From Kitasatospora acidiphila (lineage in GTDB: Bacteria > Actinomycetota > Actinomycetes > Streptomycetales > Streptomycetaceae), in contig NZ_VIGB01000003.1 of assembly GCF_006636205.1 (NCBI RefSeq), positions 5,012,501-5,076,500 on the forward strand: DNA of 64,000 nt. Direction: 5' to 3'. Of this stretch, positions 52,368 to 60,582 are shown one piece after another. Made by a program: the position numbers and the translations under genes. How positions within the stretch are numbered: position 1 is the first letter of the stretch; each line of letters begins with the position of its first letter. The notes beneath the pieces were generated by a model that saw only the letters and a program-made list of their open reading frames with translations, had not been told where the DNA came from and did no database searches.

Positions 52368-52385
52368 ATGTCAAAATGCTGACAT
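52368..52385. promoter_or_regulatory. MarR operator candidate 2
   Basis: ATGTCAAAATGCTGACAT carries the same ATGTCA-N6-TGACAT symmetry as site 1, centred 45 bases away. Its last two bases are the first two of the MarR start codon at 52384. Confidence 0.75.
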
Positions 52386-52845
52386 GATGGAGAGCCCGTT
52401 GGTCGAGCCGCCCCACCCCGCCAAGGACGTCACCCAACACGTGGGTTACATGCTCAAACGCGCCCAGGCTGCCCTGCGCAGCGCCATGGACAAGGTCCTG
52501 CGCGAGCACGGATTGACCGTGCCGCAGTACGCCACTCTCGAACTCCTGGCTCTGCACCCCGGCATGTCCAACGCCGACCTCGCCCGCGCGACCTTCGTCA
52601 CCCGGCAGTCCGGAAACGTCGTCCTGCGGGGCCTGCAGGAAGCGGGACTGATCACCCGGCCCGCCACCGCCGATCACGGCCGAGCCCGGCCCGCCCACCT
52701 CACCAAGGAAGGCCGCACACGCCTGGCCGCGGTCCAAGCCGCCGTCTACGCCACCGAAGAGCGCATGGTGGAGGCGATCCCGCCACAGCGCATGGCCGCG
52801 CTGCTCACTGACCTCGGCCGCATCGCGGCAGCCCTGGAGAAATGA
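52384..52845 (+). CDS. MarR family regulator
   Basis: A 153-residue MarR protein with the winged HTH at residues about 40-105 (LTVPQYATLELLALHPGMSN, ADLARATFVTRQSGNVVLRG, ADHGRARPAHLTKEGRTRL) and helical dimerisation ends. The start is the ATG at 52384 or the one directly after it. It is divergent from the VOC gene. One of two operator candidates overlaps its start, which suggests autoregulation together with control of the VOC gene, a common detoxification arrangement. Confidence 0.92.
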   Translation: MMESPLVEPPHPAKDVTQHVGYMLKRAQAALRSAMDKVLREHGLTVPQYATLELLALHPGMSNADLARATFVTRQSGNVVLRGLQEAGLITRPATADHGRARPAHLTKEGRTRLAAVQAAVYATEERMVEAIPPQRMAALLTDLGRIAAALEK

Positions 52846-53070
52846 CCCGGGCTCCCGATTGTCGGGCCGGGCCGAAGCGATGCCTGTGGTGGCAGGGTCG
52901 GCGCCGAAGGCCGCCGGTTGCTGCTCGGCCGGAGACTCACCCGGTTCTGACTCGTGGCCAACCAGGCCGCTCAGGCTGGCCGACAAGCTGGGAAAGATTG
53001 GCCCAGCCGGCCTGCAAAGTGGCCAACTGCGAAGCAAAGTCACACGCGTCCCGGTAGCGCCGAGAGGATG

Positions 53071-53103
53071 GGTGCTTGCTGTTGCAAGCACCCGAGCTAG
53101 CAT
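53071..53103 (+). promoter_or_regulatory. Promoter with overlapping palindrome
   Basis: GGTGCTTGC-TGTT-GCAAGCACC is a perfect 9-bp inverted repeat (53071-53092). Within and after it lie a -35-like TTGCTG (53076) and a -10-like TAGCAT (53098) with 16 bases between. The predicted transcript would start at or next to the ATG at 53110, that is, leaderless. The palindrome could be the XRE regulator's own operator. Confidence 0.5.
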
Positions 53104-53109
53104 GGGGTC

Positions 53110-53466
53110 ATGGCTTCACTGAACGTCAGTTCGCTGGGTGACTACATCCGCGAGCAGCGGCGGAACGCGCAGTACTCGTTGCGCCAGTTGGCCGAGGCAG
53201 CGGGTGTGTCCAACCCGTATCTCAGCCAGATTGAGCGAGGACTGCGCAAGCCGAGCGCGGAGATCCTGCAGCAGATCGCGAAGGCGCTGCGGATCTCGGC
53301 GGAGACGCTCTATGTGCAGGCCGGCATCCTCGAGGAGCGCCCGGCCGGTGGAGCCGACCTGCGGGCCGCGATCTTCGCGGACACGGCGATCAGCGAGCAG
53401 CAGAAGCACGCGCTGCTGGCCGTGTACGAGGCCTTTGTGACCGAGAATCAGGCAGCCACGGGCTGA
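53110..53466 (+). CDS. XRE-family regulator, hbhA-linked
   Basis: A 118-residue protein. The HTH is YIREQRRNAQYSLRQLAEAA followed by GVSNPYLSQIERGLRKPSAE (residues about 12-58), the pattern of the BldD-like/XRE group; the rest is a helical tail with SEQQKHALLAVYEAFV. Its neighbours are an HbhA-like gene and a DUF2516 gene in the same order as Mycobacterium tuberculosis Rv0474-Rv0475-Rv0476, which supports it as the Rv0474 counterpart. No ribosome binding site is seen, consistent with a leaderless mRNA. Confidence 0.9.
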   Translation: MASLNVSSLGDYIREQRRNAQYSLRQLAEAAGVSNPYLSQIERGLRKPSAEILQQIAKALRISAETLYVQAGILEERPAGGADLRAAIFADTAISEQQKHALLAVYEAFVTENQAATG

Positions 53467-53495
53467 GCCCGGCCCGCGGCGGAGAGGACGATCCC

Positions 53496-54041
53496 ATGCC
53501 CAGCACCGATGAGATCCGCAACGAGATCCGCAAGACGCTGAGCGACCCCACGCCGCTCTACGCGCTCGCGGGTGCCGGCGATCTCGCCTACCAGAAGCTG
53601 CGCGAGGTGCCTGGCCGGGTCGAGGCGCTGGCCGCCGACCGCAAGGCCGCCCAGGACGCCGCGGTGGCCCGGCTGCACGAGGCGCAGGGCAAGCTGGCCG
53701 ACGCCCAGGCCAAGGTGGTCGGGACGGTCACCGCACTGCCCACCGACCTGAAGTCCCTGCAGGGGAAGGCGCAGGAGTTCGCACTGCAGCAGGCCGGTCT
53801 GGCCGCCGGACTGGCGGTCAAGGCCAAGGAGGTCTACGACGAGCTCGCCGAGCGCGGCAAGGTCGTGGTGACCCGCCCGGCGCGGGTGACCGGCGAGTCG
53901 GTGACGGTGGAGCGGGCCGAGTCGGTGCCGGTGGACGTCGAGGAGACCGAGGTGGTCGAGGGCGAGCCGGTCGCCGAAACCCCCAAGCCGGCCGCCAAGA
54001 AGACCACCCGGACCCGGAAGAGCCCGGACACGGGCAAGTAG
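53496..54041 (+). CDS. HbhA-like heparin-binding protein
   Basis: A 181-residue protein. The N-terminal 110 residues are a long coiled coil (LYALAGAGDLAYQKLREVPG; RKAAQDAAVARLHEAQGKLA), then an acidic stretch (VDVEETEVVEGEPVAE) and a C-terminal Lys/Pro/Ala tail (KPAAKKTTRTRKSPDTGK). This is the layout of mycobacterial heparin-binding haemagglutinin, whose Lys-rich tail binds sulphated glycans. Here the tail is much shorter. The gene lies 29 bases after the XRE gene and has GGAGAGG before its ATG. In a streptomycete a structural or membrane role is more likely than host binding. Confidence 0.85.
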   Translation: MPSTDEIRNEIRKTLSDPTPLYALAGAGDLAYQKLREVPGRVEALAADRKAAQDAAVARLHEAQGKLADAQAKVVGTVTALPTDLKSLQGKAQEFALQQAGLAAGLAVKAKEVYDELAERGKVVVTRPARVTGESVTVERAESVPVDVEETEVVEGEPVAETPKPAAKKTTRTRKSPDTGK

Positions 54042-54233
54042 GCGGCATCGGCGAGCGCGGATCGAGCGCAGACTGGGTGCGGCGCGGGGGCGCGCCGGGC
54101 GCGGACTCGGTGCGTCGAGTAAGGACAGTGACAGGACATCGCCCGGAAGCCGCCCCGGCGTGGCAGGGTTGAGGCAGATCGCCGTGGGAAGTCACCTGGG
54201 GCGACGGTGGCGCGGTGCGCGGGAGGAGACCCG

Positions 54234-54596
54234 GTGATCCTGAACTCGTTTGACTGGCTGAACCCCTTCGAGTGGCTCGCCACGGTGATCCTGCTGTTCA
54301 AGGTGTTCGCATTCGTCGACGCGGCGACCCGGCGGGAGGATGCCTACCGGGCGGCGGACAAGAAGACCAAGGGCTTCTGGCTGATCATCCTGGGGCTGGC
54401 CCTGGCGCTCGACCTGATCTTCGGGGTCAATCCCCTCGGCAGTTTCCTGACCCTGGCCGGTCTGGTGGCCGCGATCGTCTACATCGTGGATGTGCGCCCC
54501 GCGATCCGGGCGCTGACCGGTGGCCGCGGCGGCCCGGCCGACCGGCTCGGCAGGGCGCTGCGCTCACGCGGCCGCAAGGGCGGCGGCCGCTGGTGA
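54234..54596 (+). CDS. DUF2516 membrane protein
   Basis: A 120-residue protein of the DUF2516 family. Membrane segments are near residues 14-32 (ATVILLFKVFAFVDAATRRE edge), 46-63 (GFWLIILGLALALDLIFGV) and 66-88 (GSFLTLAGLVAAIVYIVDV); the C-terminus is Arg/Gly-rich and cytoplasmic. The GTG at 54234 follows GGGAGGAGA. It is third in the conserved XRE-HbhA-DUF2516 order. Function unknown. Confidence 0.92.
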   Translation: MILNSFDWLNPFEWLATVILLFKVFAFVDAATRREDAYRAADKKTKGFWLIILGLALALDLIFGVNPLGSFLTLAGLVAAIVYIVDVRPAIRALTGGRGGPADRLGRALRSRGRKGGGRW

Positions 54597-54624
54597 CGGC
54601 GGGTCGCGATGGGCTGACCGGTGG

Positions 54625-56352
54625 TCAGCCCATCAGCTGATGCGACTGGTTGCGCTCCAGCAGCAGCACGGCGACGTCATCGGTGAGCGCGCCGCCGTTG
54701 AGCTCCTCCACCTCGGCGAGCGCGCCGTCCACCAGCCGACCGCGGGTGAGGCCGTTGGCCTGGTGGTCGCCGATCAGGGAGAGCAGCCCGTCCTGACCGA
54801 GCCGCCGCGAGCCCGCGCCGACCCGGCCCTCGATCAGGCCGTCGGTGTAGAGCAGCAGGCTCCAGCCCGGCTCCAGCTCCAGGTGGTACGGCGGCCAGAC
54901 CGCATCGGTGTCGTCGCAGGGCAGCAGGCCGAGCGCCGGACCGGCGTGGTCGCTGGGCAGCACCACCGGGTGCTCGCCGCCGGAGAGCAGCAGCGGCGCC
55001 GGGTGCCCGGCCAGGTAGAGCTGGGCGTACTCGACGGCCGGACCCTCGGAGGGCAGCGGCTGCTGGCCGATCCCCGGCGCCGGTCGGTCGGGCAGCGCCT
55101 GCGCGCCGGTCACGGCCTGGCGGTGCGGGCCGGCCAGGTGCTCCGGCGGCGCGCTGGGGGTGATGACCAGCATGCAGAGGGTGGCGAAGATCTCCTCGTT
55201 GCGGCGCTCGTGCTCCAGCACATGCTGCAGCGTGGTGAGCAGGGTCTGCCCGGTGAGCCCGGCGAAGACCAGGGTGCGCCACGCTATCCGCAGTGCGACG
55301 CCGAGCGCGGCCTCATCGGGGCCGTGGCCGCAGACATCGCCGATGACCACGTGCACGGTGCCGTCGTCGGTGCGGACCGCGTCGTAGAAGTCGCCTCCGA
55401 GCAGGGCACGGCGGCGGCCCGGGCGATAGCGGCGGGTGAAGGAGAGGTCGGCGCCGTTCAGCAGCGGGGTGGGCAGCAGGTGGCGCTGGAGCCGGGCGTT
55501 CTCCTGGCCGCGCAGCTCGGCCTCGACCAGGCGGCGCTGCGACTCGTCGGCCCGCTTGCGCTCCACCGCGTATCGCAGGGCGCGGGCCAGCAGCGGGCCG
55601 TCGGTGGCGCCCCGGGTGAGGAAGTCCTGGGCGCCGGCGGCCACGGCGCCGGCGCCCAGCTGGTTGTCGGCGGCGTCGGTGAGCACCACGACGGCCGCGT
55701 TAGGGGCCAGCCGGAGCACCTCGCGCAGCCCGTCCAGCGGGTCAGACCGGTCGGGGGCGCCCGGCCCGCCCGGCTGGTCGGTCGGCGGGGTGGCCAGATC
55801 GAGCAGTACGCAGCTGAAATCGGCCGACGCGGGGCGGCTGCGCCGCTGTGCGGCCAGCAGCCCGGCGGCGGCGGGCAGCCCGTGCGCCCGGTGCAGTTCG
55901 AACGTGGTGCCGCCGGTGGCGATCAGTTCCTGGATCAGCCGGGTGTCGGTGGTGTCGTTCTCGATCAGCAGTAGCTTGAGCGGGCCCGCCGCGCGGTCGC
56001 CGGTCACCGGGCGGGTGATGGCGCGCGGTGCGGGCAGGGCGACGCCGACCGTCGGCTCGGCAGTCCCCGTGCCGTCGGCCGCACGACGGGGCAGCCGGGC
56101 CGCGTCGGCGACGCCGCTCAGGTCGCCGAGGGCCGCGGCGCTGCCGAGGCCGCCGAGTCGGCCCAGTTCCTCGAGGGAGTCGAGGCCGTGGATGGAGTGC
56201 AGTCCGTTCATGCCGTTCAGCTCGTCCTCGCCGACCACCGGGGCGGTCGGATCAGGGCAGGGCGCGGCGACGCGCTGGCGTACGCCAGCAGCGGCCGGGG
56301 CGCCGGACCGGCTGTCGGAGCCGTGTCCTTGCCCGTCTCCCATAGCGGGCAC
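54625..56352 (-). CDS. Receiver-like domain plus PP2C (SpoIIE) phosphatase
   Basis: A 575-residue protein. An N-terminal low-complexity part (about 130 residues with LNGMNGLHSIHGLDSLEELG) precedes a receiver-like domain (LKLLLIENDTTDTRLIQELI; acceptor Asp in FSCVLLDLATPP; AAVVVLTDAADN; the later KP position is not typical). A linker helix (RLVEAELRGQENARLQRHLL) joins the PP2C domain, where GGDFYDAVRT and VIGDVCGHGPDEAAL supply the metal-binding Asp residues, and the end LTDDVAVLLLE the last one. It should dephosphorylate anti-anti-sigma factors. The GTG at 56352 follows GAGGAGGA. Confidence 0.9.
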   Translation of the reverse strand: MPAMGDGQGHGSDSRSGAPAAAGVRQRVAAPCPDPTAPVVGEDELNGMNGLHSIHGLDSLEELGRLGGLGSAAALGDLSGVADAARLPRRAADGTGTAEPTVGVALPAPRAITRPVTGDRAAGPLKLLLIENDTTDTRLIQELIATGGTTFELHRAHGLPAAAGLLAAQRRSRPASADFSCVLLDLATPPTDQPGGPGAPDRSDPLDGLREVLRLAPNAAVVVLTDAADNQLGAGAVAAGAQDFLTRGATDGPLLARALRYAVERKRADESQRRLVEAELRGQENARLQRHLLPTPLLNGADLSFTRRYRPGRRRALLGGDFYDAVRTDDGTVHVVIGDVCGHGPDEAALGVALRIAWRTLVFAGLTGQTLLTTLQHVLEHERRNEEIFATLCMLVITPSAPPEHLAGPHRQAVTGAQALPDRPAPGIGQQPLPSEGPAVEYAQLYLAGHPAPLLLSGGEHPVVLPSDHAGPALGLLPCDDTDAVWPPYHLELEPGWSLLLYTDGLIEGRVGAGSRRLGQDGLLSLIGDHQANGLTRGRLVDGALAEVEELNGGALTDDVAVLLLERNQSHQLMG

Positions 56353-56574
56353 GGATGATTCCTCCTCTTCCCTGACGGGGTAACGGGTGCGGTCCACGGG
56401 TAGTGCCCGCGCGGCACCGCGAGTCAGGGAGCCTTTCGCGACCATAACGTGATCTCCGGGGATTTCCTTGGCTGGTCGGCGTGGATGTGGTTATTGCCAC
56501 GCTGGTGGCGGGGCTGACGGCTAGCGTGTGGAGCTCGGGTCCGGCGGACCCTGGTCGAGCTCGGGGAGCTGACG

Positions 56575-57135
56575 GTGACACAGATCACACTTGTTCAGGG
56601 TGATATCACGAAGCAGCGCGTTGATGTGGTGGTCAATGCCGCCAACTCGTCCCTGTTGGGCGGCGGTGGCGTGGACGGCGCGATCCATCGGGCGGGTGGC
56701 CCGGAGATCCTCGCCGAGTGCCGGGCGCTGCGGGCCGGGCACTACGGCAAGGGGCTGGCGACGGGGCAGGCGGTGGCGACCACGGCCGGGAAGCTGCCGG
56801 CCGGGCATGTGGTGCACACCGTCGGCCCGGTGTACGGGGCGTACGAGTTCGAGCAGGGGGCGGAGCTGCTGGCGTCCTGCTACCGGCAATCGCTCCGGCT
56901 CGCGGTGGAGCTGGGGTCCGCATCGGTGGCATTTCCGGCGATCTCGGCCGGGGTGTACGGGTGGCCGATGGAGTCGGCGGCGCGGATCGCGCTGTCGACC
57001 GTGCTGGCCGAGGCGGCAGGGGGTGCGGGCGGACTGGCGGAGGTGCGGTTCGTGCTGTTCGGGGCCGAGGCCTATGAGGCCTTCGAGCGGGTGCGGGACG
57101 AGTTGCTGGGCGGCCCGGCGGGAGCGCGGGAGTAG
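56575..57135 (+). CDS. Macrodomain protein (O-acetyl-ADP-ribose deacetylase type)
   Basis: A 186-residue MacroD-type macrodomain. The hallmark loops are QGDITKQRVDVVVNAANSSL, then GGGGVDGAIHRAGG and the second ligand loop FPAISAGVYGWP. These bind ADP-ribose; family members hydrolyse O-acetyl-ADP-ribose or remove mono-ADP-ribose. It starts at a GTG after GGGGAG and is divergent from the receiver-PP2C gene across about 220 bases. Confidence 0.94.
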   Translation: MTQITLVQGDITKQRVDVVVNAANSSLLGGGGVDGAIHRAGGPEILAECRALRAGHYGKGLATGQAVATTAGKLPAGHVVHTVGPVYGAYEFEQGAELLASCYRQSLRLAVELGSASVAFPAISAGVYGWPMESAARIALSTVLAEAAGGAGGLAEVRFVLFGAEAYEAFERVRDELLGGPAGARE

Positions 57136-57306
57136 GCGCGCGGGGGCGAGTCGGCCCAAACGATCTGTTCGAATCAAGGAGCGTCAGCTGAACTGCCCCC
57201 ATGGTGGCCTGACGGGCCGTCAACATGCCAGGGTAATTCGATAACTCGTTCGAGTGAATTGGCGGAGCCGCTCGAAGCTTCGAGCCCGCGGGGCACCGCA
57301 GCGCCG

Positions 57307-58137
57307 TCAGGGCGCCAGCGCCGACCAGGGCAGCGTGACCTCGCCCTGCCGCCACCGCCCGGGCCCGTCCAGCAGCGGCCACTGCCCGCCCAGCGCGGTG
57401 CACGCGGCCACCCAGCGCTGCCGGGCCCCGAACGCCCCGTACGGCGCCGCGGCCGCCCAGGCCCGGTCGAAGTCGGTGAGGAAGGCGTGTACCGGTCGCC
57501 CCGGCACGTTGTGGTGGATCAGCGCCTTGGGCAGGCGCTCGGCGAGGTCGGAGGGCCGCTCCAGCCCGGCCAGTCGCGCCGCGAAGGTCACCGTGCGCGG
57601 CCCCTCCGGGCCCAGCGCCACCCAGACGTGCCGGCGCCCGATCTCGTCGCACGTCCCCTCGACCAGCAGGCCGTCCGGCGCCAGCCGGTCGCACAGCCGC
57701 TGCCAGACCGCCTCCACCGCCTCCTCGTCGTACTGGCGCAGCACGTTGGCGGCCCGGATCAGCTGGGCGTCGGCCCCGTCCAGCGGCACCTCGAAGCCGC
57801 CCCGCCGGAAGGTCAGGAAGGGCGGCACGACGTACGGCAGCGCGGCCGCCACCCGGGCGGGCTCGATCTCGATGCCGACCATCCGCACGTCCGGCCGGAC
57901 CGTGCGCAGTCGGCCGTACAGCTCCACCGCCGTCCACGGCGCCGCGCCGTAGCCCAGGTCCACCGCCACCGGCGCGGTGTCGGCGCGGCGCAGCCGGGTG
58001 CCCAGGGTGTGCACGATCCAGCGGTCCATCCGACGCAGCCGGTTGGTGTTGGTGGTACCCCGGGTGACGGTCCCTACCGGTCGGGCGCCGCGCCGGGCGG
58101 CCGTCCCGAACGCGCCCGGGTCGAACGATGCAGCCAT
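57307..58137 (-). CDS. SAM-dependent methyltransferase-like protein
   Basis: A 276-residue protein with a Rossmann-type opening PVAVDLGYGAAPWTAVELYG (motif I, near residue 58) and an acidic second strand MVGIEIEPARVAAA. Later elements are LIRAANVLRQYDEE and LVEGTCDEIGRRHVW. These are the marks of class I methyltransferases, although motif I is atypical (GYGAAPW in place of GxGxG). The substrate is unknown. The ATG at 58137 starts just before the conserved part. In S. coelicolor I recall a similar gene beside mshA. Confidence 0.75.
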   Translation of the reverse strand: MAASFDPGAFGTAARRGARPVGTVTRGTTNTNRLRRMDRWIVHTLGTRLRRADTAPVAVDLGYGAAPWTAVELYGRLRTVRPDVRMVGIEIEPARVAAALPYVVPPFLTFRRGGFEVPLDGADAQLIRAANVLRQYDEEAVEAVWQRLCDRLAPDGLLVEGTCDEIGRRHVWVALGPEGPRTVTFAARLAGLERPSDLAERLPKALIHHNVPGRPVHAFLTDFDRAWAAAAPYGAFGARQRWVAACTALGGQWPLLDGPGRWRQGEVTLPWSALAP

Positions 58138-58219
58138 GCCCGCAGGGTACGTGGCCTCGGGCCGGCCCCGACCCGGGCGGTGCGCACGACGACTGAGTCG
58201 AGGCTCACGGCGGCGTCCG

Positions 58220-58245
58220 GGAATTCCGGCTCCCCTCAGGGGGTT
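58220..58245 (+). promoter_or_regulatory. Sigma-R type promoter of mshA
   Basis: GGAAT (58220-58224), then exactly 18 bases, then GTT (58243-58245) fits the consensus GGAAT-N18-GTT of the thiol-oxidative-stress sigma factor SigR. It is 59 bases before the mshA start. Mycothiol genes including mshA belong to the SigR regulon in S. coelicolor. Confidence 0.7.
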
Positions 58246-58303
58246 GTGCGCCTGTTGGACCCAGTAAAGCGGTCGCGCCACAGATCAGAGAGGTCGCAGT
58301 CAG

Positions 58304-59673
58304 GTGATCCAGCACCCCGTGTCGACGGCAAGGCGCGACCGGCAGTCCGCGTCGCGCGGGCGGCTGCACGCCTTCGCCACCCGCGGCCGCCGGCCGCGCC
58401 GGATCGCGATGCTGAGCGTCCACACCTCCCCGCTGCACCAGCCGGGCACCGGTGACGCCGGCGGGATGAACGTCTACATCGTCGAGCTGGCCAAGCGGCT
58501 GGCCACCCTCGACATAGAGGTGGAGGTCTTCACCCGGAGCACCTCCTCCGATCTGCCGCCGAGCGTGGAGCTGGCCCCCGGCGTGCTGGTCCGGCACGTC
58601 ACCGCCGGCCCCTACGAGGGCCTGGTGAAGGAGGACCTGCCGACGCAGCTGTGCGCCTTCACCCACGGGGTGCTGCGCACCGAGGCGGGCCACCGGCCGG
58701 GCCACTACGACCTGGTGCACTCGCACTACTGGCTCTCCGGGCAGGTCGGCTGGCTCGCCGCCGAGCGCTGGGGGTGCCGCTGGTGCACACCATGCACACC
58801 ATGGCCAAGGTGAAGAACGCCGCACTGGCCGAGGGCGACACCCCCGAGCCGGCGGCCCGGGTGATCGGCGAGACCCAGGTGGTCGAGGCCGCCGACCGGC
58901 TGATCGCCAACACCGCGGACGAGGCCCGTGAGCTGGCCTTCCACTACGCGGCCAGGCCCGACCAGCTGGCCGTCGTCCACCCCGGGGTCAACCTGGAGCG
59001 GTTCGAGCCCGGCGGCCCGGGCGGGCAGCAGGCCGCGCGCGCCCGGCTGGGGCTGCCGCAGGATGCCGTGGTGTTGCTCTTCGCCGGCCGGATCCAGCCG
59101 CTGAAGGCGCCGGACGTGCTGGTCAAGGCGGTCGCGGAGCTGCTTGCTCGCCGCCCGGAGCTGCGCGAGCGGCTGGTGGTGGCGGTGGTCGGCGGCCCGT
59201 CCGGCAGTGGCCTGGCGGAGCCGAAGGGCCTGCAGAAGCTCGCCGCGCAGCTGGGGCTCTGCGATGTGGTGCGGTTCCATCCGCCGGTCGGCCAGGCCGA
59301 GCTGACCCAGTGGTACCGGGCCGCGACGGCGCTGGTGATGCCGTCCCATAGCGAGTCCTTCGGCCTGGTGGCACTGGAGGCACAGGCCTGTGCCACGCCG
59401 GTGGTCGCGGCCGCGGTCGGCGGGCTGCCGGTGGCGGTGCGGGACGGCGAGACCGGCACCCTGGTGCCGGGCCACGACCCGGCCGACTGGGCGCGGGCCC
59501 TGGAGCCGTATCTGACCCGACCCGAGCTGGTCGCCCGGCAGGGTGCGGCGGCGGCCCGGCATGCGGCGGGCTTCGGTTGGGGTGCGGCCGCCGCGGCCAC
59601 CGCCGAGGTCTACTCGGGAGCGATGAGCAGACCGGCCGGGCTGCTCAGCCTGGCCCGGCGGCGCTCGGGCTGA
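58304..59673 (+). pseudogene. mshA: Mycothiol glycosyltransferase MshA, split by one frameshift
   Basis: The GTG at 58304 opens an MshA-type GT4 glycosyltransferase (RIAMLSVHTSPLHQPGTGDA, GGMNVYIVELAKRLATLDIE, YDLVHSHYWLSGQVGWLA). At AERWG the frame turns to a short wrong ending, while the next frame goes on with VPLVHTMHTMAKVKN and the donor-binding region (LLFAGRIQPLKAPDVLVKAV, PSHSESFGLVALEAQACATP) to the stop at 59671-59673. One G missing in the run at 58770-58774 explains it; the repaired protein is about 456 residues, the normal size. MshA makes the first intermediate of mycothiol. Disruption in a living strain is unlikely, so I suspect a consensus error. Confidence 0.92.
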
Positions 59674-59680
59674 GCGCGGC

Positions 59681-59843
59681 AAGCCGCCGAGCGGGTGGGG
59701 CCCCTGCCGCGTGGGACGCCGGCAGTGCACAGCCGCTGCGTGCGGCAAGCCGCCGAGTGGGTGAGGCGTCGGCCACCTGGGATGCCAACTGCGCAAGCCG
59801 CCGAGCGGGTGAAGCGCTCGCCGCCTGGGATGCCGGCCGGTGA
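59681..59843. repeat. Three tandem repeats of 48-66 bp after mshA
   Basis: Copies of AAGCCGCCGAGYGGGTG begin at 59681, 59747 and 59795, each followed by a diverged GGCGCTCGCCRCCTGGGATGC-like part. Spacings of 66 and 48 bases are multiples of three. They fill the gap between mshA and the YbjN gene. One forward frame gives a repeated ASRRAGxAxAAWDA peptide, but it has no start site and I consider it non-coding. Confidence 0.75.
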
Positions 59844-59897
59844 GACGCCGGTCGCAAACGGCGGCAACGGTGCCTACCAGCCGGTAGCGTCACCGCC

Positions 59898-60425
59898 ATG
59901 GCAACCCGTACCAAGGACGAGGCCCTCGGCCTGCTGGCCGCCGCGCTCGACGAGACCGGAGTGGGCTGGGAGCCGGCCGCCGCCGACCCGTACACGCTGG
60001 TGGCGACCCTCCCCGGCACCCGCAAGCTCAGCACCACGTGCGCGCTGCGGATCGGCGACCACACCCTCTCGGTGAACGCCTTCGTGATCCGCCGCCCGGA
60101 CGAGAACCACGAGGTGGTGTTCCGCTGGCTGCTGGAGCGCAACACCCGGCTGTACGGCGTCGCCTACGCGCTGGACGCGCTGGGCGACGTCTACCTGACC
60201 GGCCGGCTCCCGCTGGAGGCGTTGGACGCCCAGGCGGTGGACCGGCTGCTCGGCACCGTGCTGGAGGCGGCCGACGAGCCGTTCAACACCCTGCTGGAGC
60301 TGGGCTTCGCCACCGCGATCCGGAAGGAGTGGGAGTGGCGGACCAAGCGCGGCGAGTCCACCCGCAACCTGGCCGCCTTCGCCCATCTGGCCGGTCCGCA
60401 GCAGCAGCCGACCGCCCCGGAGTAG
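59898..60425 (+). CDS. YbjN domain protein
   Basis: A 175-residue YbjN-type protein (KDEALGLLAAALDETGVGWE; LVATLPGTRKLSTTCALRIG; FVIRRPDENHEVVFRWLLER; YALDALGDVYLTGRLPLEAL). The fold resembles type III secretion chaperones. In mycobacteria and streptomycetes the gene accompanies mshA, which holds here. Its function is unknown. It begins at an ATG. Confidence 0.92.
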   Translation: MATRTKDEALGLLAAALDETGVGWEPAAADPYTLVATLPGTRKLSTTCALRIGDHTLSVNAFVIRRPDENHEVVFRWLLERNTRLYGVAYALDALGDVYLTGRLPLEALDAQAVDRLLGTVLEAADEPFNTLLELGFATAIRKEWEWRTKRGESTRNLAAFAHLAGPQQQPTAPE

Positions 60426-60436
60426 CAGCCGGCCTC

Positions 60437-60465
60437 CCCGGGCCGGCAGGGGTAGCCGGCCCGGG
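60437..60465. terminator. Terminator hairpin after YbjN
   Basis: A perfect 11-bp stem (CCCGGGCCGGC / GCCGGCCCGGG) with a 7-nt loop, 12 bases past the YbjN stop. Confidence 0.85.
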
Positions 60466-60549
60466 TCGTCAGTCGGAGACCGCTGCCACGCTCCGGGCGG
60501 CGCGGCAACTCGAGCGGCTGGCCGGCCCGGCGCGGCAGCAGCCGGCCGT

Positions 60550-60579
60550 CCCGGGCCGGCACGGGTGCCGGCCCCCGGG
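60550..60579. terminator. Second hairpin before the MFS 3' end
   Basis: CCCGGGCCGGC pairs with GCCGGCCCCCGGG with a two-base bulge; it is a near copy of the hairpin at 60437 and terminates the converging MFS gene. Confidence 0.8.
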
Positions 60580-60582
60580 TCG

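Noticed and set aside
52859..53122. An 87-codon forward frame before the XRE gene
   Set aside because: It has no ribosome binding site and random composition, and it would cover the XRE promoter.
59577..59843. An 88-codon forward frame over the repeats after mshA
   Set aside because: Its first part lies in the mshA coding region in another frame and it has no ribosome binding site; only the repeat part looks regular.
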